DNA of 64,000 bases, from the NCBI RefSeq assembly GCF_001742185.1, contig NZ_CP015750.1, forward strand, positions 4,774,001-4,838,000. The letters are read 5' to 3'. A program made the position numbers and the translations under genes. Below are positions 38,613 to 49,281 of the stretch, one piece after another (position 1 is the first letter of the stretch; each line of letters opens with the position of its first letter). Source of the DNA: Pectobacterium wasabiae CFBP 3304. Lineage in GTDB: Bacteria > Pseudomonadota > Gammaproteobacteria > Enterobacterales > Enterobacteriaceae. Below the pieces are notes generated by a model that was given only the letters and a program-made list of their open reading frames with translations, was not told where the DNA came from and ran no database searches.

Positions 38613-39533
38613 ATGACACAAATCCCTTCTTTTAATCATTCATTGCTACATCCACGTTATTGGCTCATCTGGTTGGGAATCGGCATCCTTTACCTTATCG
38701 TCTTGCTACCCTACCCCATTATTTATCGTATCGGTTGCACTCTCGGCTATCTGGCGATGCGCCTGCTGCCGCAACGAGTCAAGATCGCCGCCCGCAATCT
38801 TGAACTGTGTTTTCCTGAGATGCCGCAAATTGAACGTGATGCGCTAGTCAGGAAAAACTTCGAATCTGTCGGCATGGGAGTGGTTGAAACCGGTATGGCC
38901 TGGTTTTGGCCAAATTGGCGTCTCGAACGCTGGTTTACGGTCACAGGCCTTGAGCACATACGCCCAGAGAATGAGCGAGAACAAGGGGTATTACTCATCG
39001 GACTGCATTTTTTAACGCTAGAACTTGGTGCACGAGTTTTTGGCATGCACAACCCGGGTGTCGGCGTGTATCGTCCAAATGATAACAAGTTGATTGACTG
39101 GTTACAGACGTGGGGCAGACTGCGCTCCAACAAATCCATGATCGATCGAAAAGATCTTAAAGGCATGATACGCGCCCTCAAACAGGGTGACATCATCTGG
39201 TATGCCCCAGACCATGACTATGGCCCACGTAGCAGCGTATTTGCCCCTCTGTTTGCAGTAGACACTGCGGCCACAACCCGCGGTAGCTATATGCTGATAA
39301 AAACAGCACGCCCGGCAATTATCCCTTTTGTACCGTGCCGATTGCCTGAAGGAAAAGGTTATGAACTGCGGATCCAGCCTGCTGAGCAAAGTGCGCCGGT
39401 AGACAGCGAAATCGTGACGGCAGCCTGGATGAATAAGGTTGTTGAAAAGAATATTCTGCTCGCACCGGATCAATACATGTGGCTGCATCGCCGTTTCAAA
39501 ACCCGCCCAGAAGGCGAACCATCCCTTTATTAA
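38613..39533 (+). CDS. lpxL: Kdo2-lipid IVA lauroyltransferase LpxL
   Basis: LpxL adds the secondary acyl chain to Kdo2-lipid IVA in lipid A synthesis. This 306-residue protein has an N-terminal membrane anchor (about 17-35) and the HX4E catalytic motif His132-FLTL-Glu137. Conserved blocks are [40 protein letters not shown] and [15 protein letters not shown]. It follows E. coli LpxL (HtrB) throughout and ends in RRFKTRPEG. It is convergent with opgH. Confidence 0.96.
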   Translation: MTQIPSFNHSLLHPRYWLIWLGIGILYLIVLLPYPIIYRIGCTLGYLAMRLLPQRVKIAARNLELCFPEMPQIERDALVRKNFESVGMGVVETGMAWFWPNWRLERWFTVTGLEHIRPENEREQGVLLIGLHFLTLELGARVFGMHNPGVGVYRPNDNKLIDWLQTWGRLRSNKSMIDRKDLKGMIRALKQGDIIWYAPDHDYGPRSSVFAPLFAVDTAATTRGSYMLIKTARPAIIPFVPCRLPEGKGYELRIQPAEQSAPVDSEIVTAAWMNKVVEKNILLAPDQYMWLHRRFKTRPEGEPSLY

Positions 39534-39578
39534 CTCATTCCATTTCAGAAACAACAGTATCTTGTAAGAGGCGAAAAA

Positions 39579-39604
39579 AAAGCAACGGCGACTGCCGTTG
39601 CTTT
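39579..39604. terminator. Bidirectional terminator between lpxL and opgH
   Basis: An 11-bp stem (AAAGCAACGGC / GCCGTTGCTTT) with a GACT loop is preceded by a run of A's, which becomes the T tract for opgH. The plus-strand T run is short. Confidence 0.88.
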
Positions 39605-39640
39605 ATCTCTTACACTAACATTCTTTCACACTACACGCCG

Positions 39641-42205
39641 TTAGCCTTTGATATGAGGGATGGGAAGTTTTTGATAAGACTCAACCCATGCCGTATACGC
39701 TTCCGGTTTTTGCCACACGTGGTAGTGCAAGCGCGATATCGTAACGGGATCGCTAAGCAACGCCAGACGCTGATTATTGCTTACCTCTTCCGGTTTACGA
39801 TTCAAGACATCACGTACATTTTGCTCGCGCACGTCCTCAATCGCCCGACTGAACCGATGACGCGCCGTCGCCATTGCACTGGCAAGGGCGTTAACAGACG
39901 GATCGAAGACGGCCTGCATAAACCCGTTATCAAGCCTACGCTGGTGGTTCAATCGGCAATATTCATCCGTAGCAACCAGTTCACGCGGTGGATTGAACTC
40001 TTCCGGTATCATCAGCAGTTTTGCTCGTTTACAACCCAGCCCTAATACCGCACGGCTTGAATAAACCGACACAAACGGCGATAAAATCAGTGAGAAAACA
40101 ATCGGCGACAGCCACCACAAGAAGCGCAGATCTAACCATGCCATGCCAATCGCCCAAACCAGCCCCAGAATCAACTGGGAACCATGGCGTACAAATGCCT
40201 CACTCCATGGTGTCGCATCATCATCACGCTGTGGAGAATTCCACTGCACTGACCAGCCAAGGAACGCGCTGACAACAAACACCGTGTGGAACAACATACG
40301 AACCGGTGCCAGTAGAACCGAGAACAGCATTTCCAGCAGCAGGGAAAGGAATACCCGGAAAGCGCCGCCGTACTCTTTTGCGCCTTTTGCCCACACCAGA
40401 ATCACACTCAACAGCTTTGGCAAGAACAGCAGGACCAATGTTGTAGAGAAGAGTGCGATAGCCAGTTCTGGCCGCCACTGTGGCCAAACGGGGAACAGTT
40501 GTCGCGGCTGCAAGAAGTACTGAGGTTCCATCAGCGTATGCACAACCTGCAACGCAGTAGAGAGCACCAGGAACATAAACCACAGCGGTGCCGACAGGTA
40601 AGACATTACGCCAGTCAGGAAAACTGCACGGTGAACAGGATGCATCCCCTTAACCAGGAACAACCGGAAATTCATCAGGTTGCCATGACACCAGCGGCGG
40701 TCACGTTTCAGTTCATCTAACAGGTTAGGCGGCAGTTCTTCATAACTTCCCGGCAGGTCGTATGCGATCCACACCCCCCATCCGGCACGACGCATCAGCG
40801 CCGCCTCAACGAAGTCGTGAGAAAGGATCGCTCCGGCGAACGAACCTTCACCCGGCAACGGTGCTAGTGCACAGTGCTCGATGAACGGTTTAACACGGAT
40901 AATCGCGTTATGTCCCCAGTAATGCGATTCACCCAATTGCCAAAAATGCAGACCGGCGGTGAACAACGGGCCGTAAACACGCGTCGCAAACTGCTGGCAG
41001 CGCGCATACAGCGTATCCATACCTGAAGCTTTCGGCGAGGACTGGATGATACCGGCGTTCGGGTTCGCTTCCATCAGTCTGACCAGAGAACTCAGACATT
41101 CGCCGCTCATGACGCTATCGGCATCCAGAATCACCATATAGCTGTACTGGTTACCCCAGCGACGGCAGAAATCATCAATATTACCGCTCTTACGTTTGAC
41201 GCGGCGACGGCGGCGGCGATAGAAAATGCGCCCTGCTCCGCCAACATCACGACACAGCTCCATCCAAGCTTTTTGCTCAGCCACACAGATATCAGGATCG
41301 TTACTGTCGCTCAGGACGTAAATATCAAAATGCTCAAGATTGCCCGTCGCTTCAACAGATTCATACGTCGCACGTAACCCCGCAAACACACGTTCTACGT
41401 CTTCGTTACAGATCGGCATGATCAATGCCGTTCGATGCTCCGGATTCAGGGCTTCGTCACCTGCTGTTGTGGAAGAGATACTGTATTTGTCTCGACCGAT
41501 AAGCAGTTGCAGGAACCCCATCAGCGCCGTCCAGAACCCAGCCGATACCCAGCAGAACAGCACCGCAAACAAAACGAGTATCCCGCTTTGTAGCACATAA
41601 GGCAGCAGTTGCATCAGCGAGCGCGTCCAAGGCTGACCCGCCATTTCAAACGGATCGATAAGCGCCCAGCCCTGATACGGCAGGATGGTTTTCATGTACC
41701 AGGTTGCAATTGCAGTCTGGAACAGCGTCAGCGCCAGCAGGATATAGCGCCGAATGGTTCCCACCAGACGCCAGCGGTTTTCGGAAATTTTCTCTTCCGG
41801 GCTGTAATGAGGGCGAGGTGGCACAGTCCGACCTAGCAAGCTTTCCCACCAGCGAATCAGCGGGTTAGTCCGCCAGACGTCGGGGAACATCGAAGCACGG
41901 GTAATGACGGGCATCGCTTTTAATGCCGTCCGTCCTTCTCTGTCTGTGCCAAGTTGCTTACCATTGTCCAAACCATCAGACCAAGCCATGCCAAGACGTG
42001 CCTGCACGGAACGCAGCGCAACATCATCCTCGGCCTGAACATTAACCTGATTACCTTCAGGCTGGCTACCTTCAGACAAAGCCTGATGCAAAACGGCCTG
42101 ATCGTTCCAGGCCGCTTGCGGTAACTTTTCACGAAGAACCTCTGCCTGCTCAGCAGGCAGAGGAAGTTTCTCAATATAATCGAGAGAAGAAGTTGACTTA
42201 TTCAT
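39641..42205 (-). CDS. opgH: Osmoregulated periplasmic glucan glucosyltransferase OpgH (MdoH)
   Basis: This inner-membrane GT2 enzyme polymerises UDP-glucose into the beta-1,2 glucan backbone and moves it outward. The 854-residue protein has about eight membrane helices around a large cytoplasmic catalytic domain. The metal-binding DADSVMSGE and the acceptor motif [11 protein letters not shown] (the QxxRW position) are clear. [14 protein letters not shown] is conserved. Its start overlaps the end of opgG by 8 bases, so translation is coupled. The N-terminal region in E. coli also binds FtsZ. Confidence 0.97.
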   Translation of the reverse strand: MNKSTSSLDYIEKLPLPAEQAEVLREKLPQAAWNDQAVLHQALSEGSQPEGNQVNVQAEDDVALRSVQARLGMAWSDGLDNGKQLGTDREGRTALKAMPVITRASMFPDVWRTNPLIRWWESLLGRTVPPRPHYSPEEKISENRWRLVGTIRRYILLALTLFQTAIATWYMKTILPYQGWALIDPFEMAGQPWTRSLMQLLPYVLQSGILVLFAVLFCWVSAGFWTALMGFLQLLIGRDKYSISSTTAGDEALNPEHRTALIMPICNEDVERVFAGLRATYESVEATGNLEHFDIYVLSDSNDPDICVAEQKAWMELCRDVGGAGRIFYRRRRRRVKRKSGNIDDFCRRWGNQYSYMVILDADSVMSGECLSSLVRLMEANPNAGIIQSSPKASGMDTLYARCQQFATRVYGPLFTAGLHFWQLGESHYWGHNAIIRVKPFIEHCALAPLPGEGSFAGAILSHDFVEAALMRRAGWGVWIAYDLPGSYEELPPNLLDELKRDRRWCHGNLMNFRLFLVKGMHPVHRAVFLTGVMSYLSAPLWFMFLVLSTALQVVHTLMEPQYFLQPRQLFPVWPQWRPELAIALFSTTLVLLFLPKLLSVILVWAKGAKEYGGAFRVFLSLLLEMLFSVLLAPVRMLFHTVFVVSAFLGWSVQWNSPQRDDDATPWSEAFVRHGSQLILGLVWAIGMAWLDLRFLWWLSPIVFSLILSPFVSVYSSRAVLGLGCKRAKLLMIPEEFNPPRELVATDEYCRLNHQRRLDNGFMQAVFDPSVNALASAMATARHRFSRAIEDVREQNVRDVLNRKPEEVSNNQRLALLSDPVTISRLHYHVWQKPEAYTAWVESYQKLPIPHIKG

Positions 42206-43766
42206 TAGCAGGTAGCTGATTGCTCCAGGTTTCAGTCAATGTCGTCTCGCCATTAACCAACGCAGCCCTCATTTCAATCGGCTGTTTCGCATCTTTCACA
42301 CGCAAACGCAGCGTCAGACGCCAGCCATGAGTTACCGGGTTATAGCGAACATTATTTTCTACAATCTCGCCGTTGTCGCCAATACTGACCTGAGAGGCTA
42401 CCGGAGCGTTCTCATCCAACTCTTTTAAATTCGGTCCAACAAAATCCACAATATAAGCGATCGTGCCGTCAGGCTGGCGGATCAGGTTAGATTGTTTGAC
42501 GTCACCGGCAGAACGGCGAGTTTGTTGAACATAGGCAACATCCGGGGAATGCAGTTGATCTTCATCGCGCGTAAAGTGCAGACGATATTTGATATCCAGT
42601 GGTTTGCCCGCTTCCGGCAACACATCAGGGGTCCAGAAAGCAACGATGTTGTCGTTGGTTTCATCCGCAGTAGGGATTTCAACCAGCTCAACTTTTCCTT
42701 TACCCCATTCGCCTTTCGGTTCAACCCAACCGCTTGGACGTAAATCGTAGCGGTCATCAAGATCTTCATAGGCAGCGAAGTCACGGCCGCGTTGCAGCAG
42801 ACCAAACCCTTTCGGATTTTCTACCGCATAGGTGCTCACGGACAGATGCTTCGGATTATTCAGCGGACGCCAAATCCATTCACCATTACCGGCATGAATT
42901 GACAAACCGTTAGAGTCGTTCAGCGCCGGACGGTAGTTCAGCGTCGGCGACGGTTGGTTCGGCCCAAACAGATACATACTAGTCAGTGGAGCAATACCCA
43001 GTTTGCCTACCTTGTCACGCAGGAAGACTCTAGCCTGCACGTCTACTACGCTGTCACGCCCCGGATAAACGGTAAAGCGGTAAGCCCCAGCGGCACGTGG
43101 AGAATCCAGCAGTGCATAAATAACCAGATGCTTATCATTCGGCTTTGGACGTTCAATCCAGAATTCTCGGAAACGAGGGAACTCTTCGCCGGAAGGCAAC
43201 GCAGTATCGATAGCCAGGCCACGGGCAGACAAACCATAGATCTGGCCTTTGCCTACCACACGGAAGTAGCTGGCACCCAGCATGCTGACGATTTCATCGT
43301 TCTTATCTGCTTTATTGATTGGATAGAGAACTTTAAAACCCGCAAAGCCGAGATTTTTAACCGCTTCAGCATCGTGATTAACGGAACCAAAATCAAAATA
43401 CTCAGGCGAGTATTTAATCTCATCAACCGTTGTCGCCGTGACTTCATTAACTTTCACCGGGGTATCGAAATACATCCCCTGATGGTAAAACTGTAGTTTG
43501 AAGGGCGTCTGTATATTATTCCAGTATGACTTATCGTTATTGAAACGAATTTGCTGGTAGTCCGCAAACTTCATATCACGAAATTGCGCAGGAAGATTAC
43601 TTTTCGGCGCTTCAAAACCCTTTTGTGACAGTTTTTCAGCCTGCTGTGCCACATCATCAATAGAGAATGCCCAAGCAGGCACTGCGCTTACAGACAGCAT
43701 AATAGCGGCGGACAGCCAGCGAAGGCTAGCAACCCGCTGTTTAAACCCAAATTTATTATCCAGCAC
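42198..43766 (-). CDS. opgG: Periplasmic glucan biosynthesis protein OpgG (MdoG)
   Basis: OpgG is needed to add beta-1,6 branches to the osmoregulated glucans in the periplasm. This 522-residue protein has a signal peptide ending in AWA (residue 33), then the MdoG domain with the conserved [42 protein letters not shown] and [18 protein letters not shown]. It is first in the opgGH operon. Loss of these glucans usually lowers virulence in plant pathogens, which is relevant if this is a soft-rot bacterium. Confidence 0.97.
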   Translation of the reverse strand: MLDNKFGFKQRVASLRWLSAAIMLSVSAVPAWAFSIDDVAQQAEKLSQKGFEAPKSNLPAQFRDMKFADYQQIRFNNDKSYWNNIQTPFKLQFYHQGMYFDTPVKVNEVTATTVDEIKYSPEYFDFGSVNHDAEAVKNLGFAGFKVLYPINKADKNDEIVSMLGASYFRVVGKGQIYGLSARGLAIDTALPSGEEFPRFREFWIERPKPNDKHLVIYALLDSPRAAGAYRFTVYPGRDSVVDVQARVFLRDKVGKLGIAPLTSMYLFGPNQPSPTLNYRPALNDSNGLSIHAGNGEWIWRPLNNPKHLSVSTYAVENPKGFGLLQRGRDFAAYEDLDDRYDLRPSGWVEPKGEWGKGKVELVEIPTADETNDNIVAFWTPDVLPEAGKPLDIKYRLHFTRDEDQLHSPDVAYVQQTRRSAGDVKQSNLIRQPDGTIAYIVDFVGPNLKELDENAPVASQVSIGDNGEIVENNVRYNPVTHGWRLTLRLRVKDAKQPIEMRAALVNGETTLTETWSNQLPANE

Positions 43767-44142
43767 AGCTCCCCCTGTTGGTGTGCTTCAATCAACTAAA
43801 ATCCATATTAATGGATAAGTTAGCTTTCCTACAACTTGATAAAGATATTGTTCATCATAATAGGCTAGCGTTTAAACAAAGAGAACGCTAAAGCATGATA
43901 AATCGGGTTGTAAAAATGGAAAACAGCCACGGACTATAGCGAATATCGATCTATACGGGCGTAGGATTATTCCGTTTACGTCTGCACCACCGTCTATGAC
44001 CCACCGATAAAAATCGGAATGTGCGGCTACGCTAACACACATATAGCTTAAAGCATGACGGGCATAAACATTTGTGTAACAAAGCAAGGCCAAGTAAAGT
44101 ATCCCTCTTGGCTGAACCCGGTATTGTTAAATTAAGACTGCT
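43767..44142. other. Divergent control region between opgG and the DUF2946 gene
   Basis: This 376-bp gene-free stretch must hold the opgGH promoter on the minus strand and that of the DUF2946 gene on the plus strand. A 73-codon minus-strand frame (43872-44093) lacks a ribosome-binding site and family features and is not accepted. No clear operator was found. Confidence 0.5.
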
Positions 44143-44625
44143 ATGCTTTTGTCCGCACTACGACGGCGAAGTTTCCCAGCCTGGGTTGGCATCTTCGCTA
44201 TTTTGACCATCTTCATTGCACCAGTGATTTCACAGACACTGGTGCCTCGCGGGCATGGACTTTATGAAGATGGCACAACCGCACATAGCACGACCCCACA
44301 CGGTAGAGCCGGACATGATATAACCGCGCCTGTCAGTAACAGCGGTGCTATCGCTGAGCAGCATCACTCTCATACTGGGCACTCGGTGTCCGGGCATCAC
44401 ATAACGCCATCACACCATTCCTCATCATCGCCGTCCATGATGATGGATCATGCCGCTTGTGGTTATTGTGTCCTCTTCGCGTATACGCCAGCGCTGTTCG
44501 CAACTGGCTCACCTAATCCCATATTGACAGCGTCCTTATCTGAAGCGCTAGCCATACGTTTTGTTTCCCGAATTGCGCTTCCCGAACGTTACACCTCTCC
44601 TGTGGTGCGCGCCCCGCCTTTCTGA
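44143..44625 (+). CDS. DUF2946-type His-rich membrane or exported protein
   Basis: This 160-residue protein has an N-terminal hydrophobic segment (about 11-30) acting as signal or anchor. A central region is very rich in His, Ser, Gly and Thr (HSHTGHSVSGHHITPSHH and MMMDHAACGYC). The ACGYCVLFAYTPALFA segment is the DUF2946 signature. The His/Met/Cys composition suggests binding of copper or another soft metal, which is an inference. It precedes a PepSY membrane protein by about 100 bp on the same strand, and such pairs are common in copper- and iron-linked loci. The start has no strong ribosome-binding site. Confidence 0.82.
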   Translation: MLLSALRRRSFPAWVGIFAILTIFIAPVISQTLVPRGHGLYEDGTTAHSTTPHGRAGHDITAPVSNSGAIAEQHHSHTGHSVSGHHITPSHHSSSSPSMMMDHAACGYCVLFAYTPALFATGSPNPILTASLSEALAIRFVSRIALPERYTSPVVRAPPF

Positions 44626-44727
44626 ATCCTGCAGTATCATGCCTGCGGGCATTTATAACACATCGCGCCATCCTCCCTCAGGTATGGTGTTTGAGCTTTC
44701 TTTTGCTAAATGATTTCAGAGGGTTCT

Positions 44728-46251
44728 ATGTCACACCCTAATCAGGCATCAGCCCCTGTCGGCGCCTCCGGTGCGCGTTCAACTGGCGAAACTGCGTCGG
44801 ATAAGCACGCAATGGATAACCTATCGCCACGTGCTGCAATTGTTGCCCTGTTGATCCGGCTTCACTTTTATATTGGTATTTTTGTCGGTCCTTTTATTTT
44901 CGTCGCCGCTCTGACAGGAACGCTGTATGTCCTAACGCCGCAGATTGAAAATCGGCTGTATTCACACCAGCTTTTCACCGAAAGCCAAGGCACACCGCAT
45001 TCACTGGCAGAGCAAATTCATGCTGCGCAGGCTGGGCTTACCCATCATCAGGATGCAAAACTGCTTGCGATACGCCCCGCTCCTGTCGCCGGAGAAACGA
45101 CCCGTGTCATGTTTGCCTTACCGGAATTGGGACCATCAGAAAGCCGTGCTATTTTCATTGACCCCGTCTCACTGGAAAATCGCGGCAGTGAGATTGTCTA
45201 TGGCACCAGCGGCATTCTGCCATTTCGTACCTGGCTTGATTATCTGCATCGCGGGCTGCTATTAGGCGATGTCGGGCGTAATTACAGCGAGCTGGCAGCA
45301 TCCTGGCTGTGGGTTGCGGCCTTGGGTGGCATTGTCATCTGGTGGTCAACCCGCCAGATGTCATCAGCAAGCAGACGGCGGAAATTGAAAAATAGCCAGA
45401 CGACGGCAGCGAAAACGCAGCGCCTACGCCATTGGCACGCCACGATGGGACTCAGCCTCGTGCTTGGTTTGCTCTTTTTCTCCGTAACAGGGCTAACCTG
45501 GTCGCAGTGGGCAGGAAGTAATATCTCTGTCGCGCGCACCGCTTTAGGGTGGCAAACCCCATCAGTAAAAACCCAGTTGCCCGCACCGATGTCTCACCAC
45601 GACATGATGCACGGCCACGATATGACGATGACTACGGATGAACATGCCGAGCACCATGCGTCAATGCCAATGGAGGATGTTGATGCCTATGCACCTGCGC
45701 TATTTGATGAGGTGCTTATTGCCGCACGTCACGCTGGGATTGATGCCAATAAAATCGAAATTCGCCCCGCAACCAAGCCACACCGCGCCTGGACCGTCAG
45801 TGAGATCGATCGTTCCTGGCCAACACAGGTTGATGCCGTGTCGATTAATCCTGATACGTTGGAGATGGTAGACAAAACCGATTTCAACACCTTCCCGCTT
45901 GCCGCCAAACTCACCCGCTGGGGGGTGGATGCGCATATGGGCGTGCTATTCGGTTTGCCAAACCAGCTCATCCTCGCGGCGTTTGGTCTTGGGCTCTGTA
46001 CGATGATTGTGTGGGGTTATCGGATGTGGTGGATACGTCGTCCAAAATCCCGTCATGGCGCGAATCCAGTCAACACGCTGACGGCAGCATTGTTAGTGGT
46101 TCCTATCTTTCAGCGTGTGCTCATTGTGCTCATCACGCTGCTGCTGGCAGTGAGTTTACCGGTCATGGGAATCAGCCTGCTCATCTTCCTGCTAATTGAC
46201 ACGGTTCGGTGGTCTATGAGCCATCCCAAGCAGGCTATCGTCAAAAATTGA
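44728..46251 (+). CDS. PepSY-associated membrane protein (PiuB-like) with a His/Met-rich loop
   Basis: From ATG 44728 (AGAGGG with a four-base gap) it has 507 residues; the ATG at 44710 lacks a site. It shows four or more membrane helices: HFYIGIFVGPFIFVAALTGTLYVL near 46-70, SWLWVAALGGIVIWW, MGLSLVLGLLFFSVTGLTWSQW and QLILAAFGLGLCTMIVWG, plus a C-terminal pair. The PepSY/PepSY_TM pattern is that of reductase-like proteins in siderophore and copper loci. A loop at about residues 288-317 has many His and Met (SHHDMMHGHDMTMTTDEHAEHH), typical of copper ligands. It probably acts with the upstream DUF2946 protein. Confidence 0.88.
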   Translation: MSHPNQASAPVGASGARSTGETASDKHAMDNLSPRAAIVALLIRLHFYIGIFVGPFIFVAALTGTLYVLTPQIENRLYSHQLFTESQGTPHSLAEQIHAAQAGLTHHQDAKLLAIRPAPVAGETTRVMFALPELGPSESRAIFIDPVSLENRGSEIVYGTSGILPFRTWLDYLHRGLLLGDVGRNYSELAASWLWVAALGGIVIWWSTRQMSSASRRRKLKNSQTTAAKTQRLRHWHATMGLSLVLGLLFFSVTGLTWSQWAGSNISVARTALGWQTPSVKTQLPAPMSHHDMMHGHDMTMTTDEHAEHHASMPMEDVDAYAPALFDEVLIAARHAGIDANKIEIRPATKPHRAWTVSEIDRSWPTQVDAVSINPDTLEMVDKTDFNTFPLAAKLTRWGVDAHMGVLFGLPNQLILAAFGLGLCTMIVWGYRMWWIRRPKSRHGANPVNTLTAALLVVPIFQRVLIVLITLLLAVSLPVMGISLLIFLLIDTVRWSMSHPKQAIVKN

Positions 46252-46277
46252 TTGTTGCTAGGCCCAGCAATAGAAAA

Positions 46278-46304
46278 ACCGCCATTGTGCAATACAATGG
46301 CGGT
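46278..46304. terminator. Terminator between the PepSY gene and the chemoreceptor
   Basis: A perfect 11-bp stem (ACCGCCATTGT / ACAATGGCGGT) with a GCAAT loop is preceded by five A's, so the minus-strand transcript of the chemoreceptor gene ends in T's. It can also act for the PepSY gene. Confidence 0.85.
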
Positions 46305-46335
46305 CAATCCGCAATACACGATTAGCGACAAGGGA

Positions 46336-48000
46336 TCAGAACGTAGTCCAGTCAGCCAATTCGCCTTTAGCAGACGTTTTTTCTGCGCGATTATTTTTAG
46401 GTGCAGCCAGTGCGGGCGTTTCTACTTTTCTTGTTAACACAGCACTTTTATAAGATGCGCCAAGGTTGAATACGCTGACCGTCCGAGCGAGGCTATTTGC
46501 CTGATCCTGCAAAGAGAGTGCCGCGGCAGCGGATTCTTCAACCAACGCTGCATTTTGCTGGGTTGTGGTATCAATCTGCCCAACGGCTAGATTAATTTGA
46601 TTGATGCCATCACTTTGCTCACGACTGGCCTGCGCAATTTCACTGATGATTCCCGTTACGCCCTGCACGTTCGTCACCAGTGAATTCATCGTGATACCCG
46701 TTTCTTCCACCAGCCCCATGCCATCCTGCACTTTCTTAAACGAATCATCGATAAGCTCTTTGATTTCTTTTGCCGCCATAGCGCTTCGCTGAGCCAGTGC
46801 GCGCACCTCACTAGCGACAACGGCAAACCCTCGACCCTGCTCTCCAGCACGCGCCGCCTCAACGGCCGCATTCAATGCCAGAATGTTGGTTTGGAAGGCA
46901 ATGCCATCAATCACACCGATAATTTCTGCCATACGCTGTGACGAATCACGAATGCCGCGCATCTCCTGCGTTACTGTTTCCATCATCGCACCACTTTTCT
47001 TCACCGTTGCAGAAGCGCCGGCCGCAAGATCTGTCGCCTGTGTCGTATTATCTGCGGTATTTCTTATCGTTGACGTCAATTGCTCCATCGATGAGGCTGT
47101 TTCTTCCAGCGAACTTGCCTGTTCTTCCGTTCTGGCAGATAGATCCTGATTTCCCGCTGCAATTTGCGATGCCGCACTGGAGATCGTTTCTGCACCATCA
47201 CGCACCTGACTGACAATCTGTCTCAGGCTACCGTTCATATTATTCAAAGCGGATAGCAACTGACCCGTTTCATCTTTGCGATCGGTGTAAATTTCAGAGG
47301 TCAGATCGCCTTTCGCGACATTTTCGGCAACAACGAGAGCTTCTTGTAGCGGTTGGGTTACACTGCGGGTAATCAATGAAGCAATAATCAGCCCAGCCAG
47401 CGCACTGATTAAAATGATCGTGGCAAGCACCATCAGCGCATTTTTATAACTATCACTCACTTCTTGCGCTGAAGATGACATCTTATCATCCTGTATGTCG
47501 ATGAATTCCTTTACTTTGCTGGTATATTTCTCTTGAGTCACACGTGTTACATTGAAATATTCTTCAGCAGCCGCATCCGTATTCCCTGCCGAGACCAGTG
47601 AAGAGAGTTTATTTGCTGAACCAAGAAAATCGCGTCGGATGTCGCCGATGTCGCGCAGTACCGCAACAGATTTATCGTCATTAACGGATTGATTTAAATA
47701 TTCCATGAGTTCAGATATCGTTCCCGAACGCTCTTTGTTCAACGCAAACTGTTTATTGATTTCACTTTCTGACTTAAGCAATAACAACAGTTGCTGATTG
47801 TTGAGGTAACCATTTAGCTCATCAATGAGTTTATTGCTCTTGACGGTTAATGGGTAATTTTGAGAAACGATATCATCCATTTTCTGATGAAAATCACTTA
47901 GCTTTGAAATTGCAACGCTGCCAATTATCAGAAGCATTAATACCAGAAAAGAAAACCCTGCCCCTAATCGATATCCTATACGCCAGTTGGACAAACCCAT
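46336..48000 (-). CDS. Methyl-accepting chemotaxis protein
   Basis: This 554-residue chemoreceptor has the Tsr/Tar layout. TM1 is near residues 9-31 and is followed by a periplasmic four-helix ligand domain (about 32-185). TM2 is near 187-208, then come a HAMP domain, methylation helices and the hairpin tip with GIAFQTNILALNAAVEAARAGEQGRGFAVVA. The C-terminal pentapeptide DWTTF resembles the NWETF tether for CheR and CheB. The ATG at 48000 has AAGGAG six bases ahead. The ligand cannot be predicted, and there is no other chemotaxis gene in the window. Confidence 0.95.
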   Translation of the reverse strand: MGLSNWRIGYRLGAGFSFLVLMLLIIGSVAISKLSDFHQKMDDIVSQNYPLTVKSNKLIDELNGYLNNQQLLLLLKSESEINKQFALNKERSGTISELMEYLNQSVNDDKSVAVLRDIGDIRRDFLGSANKLSSLVSAGNTDAAAEEYFNVTRVTQEKYTSKVKEFIDIQDDKMSSSAQEVSDSYKNALMVLATIILISALAGLIIASLITRSVTQPLQEALVVAENVAKGDLTSEIYTDRKDETGQLLSALNNMNGSLRQIVSQVRDGAETISSAASQIAAGNQDLSARTEEQASSLEETASSMEQLTSTIRNTADNTTQATDLAAGASATVKKSGAMMETVTQEMRGIRDSSQRMAEIIGVIDGIAFQTNILALNAAVEAARAGEQGRGFAVVASEVRALAQRSAMAAKEIKELIDDSFKKVQDGMGLVEETGITMNSLVTNVQGVTGIISEIAQASREQSDGINQINLAVGQIDTTTQQNAALVEESAAAALSLQDQANSLARTVSVFNLGASYKSAVLTRKVETPALAAPKNNRAEKTSAKGELADWTTF

Positions 48001-48006
48001 TAACAT

Positions 48007-48740
48007 CTCCTTAACTAATGTTTTCTATCTGCATAAAATACATAATTTAAAAATTAATATTTATTAATAAATGCAGATAATCCCAATACTCGTTTTCATA
48101 ACAAAAAATACACATCTCCAAACAGACCGTTTATATGCCTTGGTAAGAAACACAAACAACATGCCAGTTGATATGCTTAGCAAATCACACGCATCGTGGC
48201 GTAGCCAAATTGATCTAACCCGCTGCAGTACGCGGTACTAAAGCCCTACACACGCAGACGGTAGAAAATTCATCATCCTTTCCGTCTCATCTTTCAGCAC
48301 GTTTTTCCGCACCATAGCCGACGCTTACACACCACCCATCCCCTATAGAATCCAAGTGAATCACCGTCACTAAAATTAGGGTTGAATACAACGGCAAATA
48401 CCAATACAAGTCAGAACAAATCTTCCATACGCCGAAGGCGGTATCGGCGTGTTGTAGATAATCTTTATATTTTCTAACTTATGGTATTCATATCTATTTA
48501 ATCGATCATTTTACATAAATCTATCTACTTACAAGATATAAGTATTTTAAATAGACAGAAATATTGCATTTAGAATGTAACAATAAGGTCAAAAACAAAT
48601 AATAACAATTTGTCATAAATTTAAATAAATAATATCTGAATTTATATTATGTCACGGATGGGGAACAGGAGATGAACGCACGATACGAAATAAATTTCTT
48701 TCCAATCACATTCAATTTCTATAAAAACATCATACGTCGG
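48007..48740. other. Long AT-rich region without a gene
   Basis: More than 700 bp upstream of the chemoreceptor. It presumably contains that gene's promoter. All frames are broken. Near 48431-48452 there is a small hairpin (ACGCCGAAGGCGGTAT). From 48480 on it is strongly AT-rich. I see no repeat, tRNA or conserved element; a small RNA cannot be excluded. Confidence 0.5.
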
Positions 48741-48747
48741 GTAAAAA

Positions 48748-48789
48748 AACTCAACCAGCCATTTTTTCATCAAGATGGCCGGGTGAGTT
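48748..48789 (-). terminator. Terminator of the ribbon-helix-helix gene
   Basis: A 15-bp imperfect stem (AACTCAACCAGCCAT / ATGGCCGGGTGAGTT, three mispairs) encloses a 12-base loop and has seven A's on its left side. It is a good rho-independent terminator for a minus-strand transcript. Confidence 0.75.
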
Positions 48790-48841
48790 AATGTCGTTAC
48801 TTGTGTTTATGCTGCCTAGAGAACCGGATCATATTCCAGCA

Positions 48842-49123
48842 TTATTTTTTCTTGGAAGTTACTTTGGATTTACCTTTCAGCAATTCCCGAAGTTTCTTGA
48901 GTTCTTTTTGCGTCAGCGGCGCTTCTGTACCCACTTCTTCAGTACCCTGGCTATCCACCGATTCAGGAGACAGGTCAGAGGTTAGATGGCTTTCATCAAA
49001 GCTCCGTAGTAACCGAGCACTGACTTCCGCACTGATTGATACTTCGTTTTCCAAAGCTGCAGCTTTGATTTTTTCTTTCAGCTCTGGGGAAATTTTCAGG
49101 GACAGGCTAGATATCTCACTCAT
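48842..49123 (-). CDS. Arc-like ribbon-helix-helix DNA-binding protein
   Basis: This 93-residue protein has residues 5-42 (SLSLKISPELKEKIKAAALE then ISAEVSARLL) that fit the Arc/MetJ ribbon-helix-helix pattern of one beta strand and two helices. The tail is Ser/Glu-rich and then strongly basic (KELKKLRELLKGKSKVTSKKK). It is preceded by a fair ribosome-binding site (GAAAGGTAAT) and followed by its own terminator, so it is monocistronic. No toxin partner is next to it on the same strand. A plasmid- or phage-like regulator or an orphan antitoxin are both possible. Confidence 0.8.
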   Translation of the reverse strand: MSEISSLSLKISPELKEKIKAAALENEVSISAEVSARLLRSFDESHLTSDLSPESVDSQGTEEVGTEAPLTQKELKKLRELLKGKSKVTSKKK

Positions 49124-49281
49124 TTTATTACCTTTCTCATGGGGTAAAAGAGTAACCTATGATACCCAGTCAGCAATGTCCATACTGAAATAAAAATTTA
49201 ATATTTCTGTCACAAAAATAACCACGTCAATTACTTAGCAAGAGGATTATTATTTCGCTATTTTTATTTCTCCAACAGGTG

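Noticed and set aside
43872..44093. 73-codon minus-strand frame between opgG and the DUF2946 gene
   Set aside because: No ribosome-binding site, no motif; the region is better explained as promoter DNA.
48030..48060. Sigma-28-like promoter (TAAA then GCAGATAG) before the chemoreceptor
   Set aside because: The spacing is 13 bases instead of about 15, and the -10 match is imperfect.
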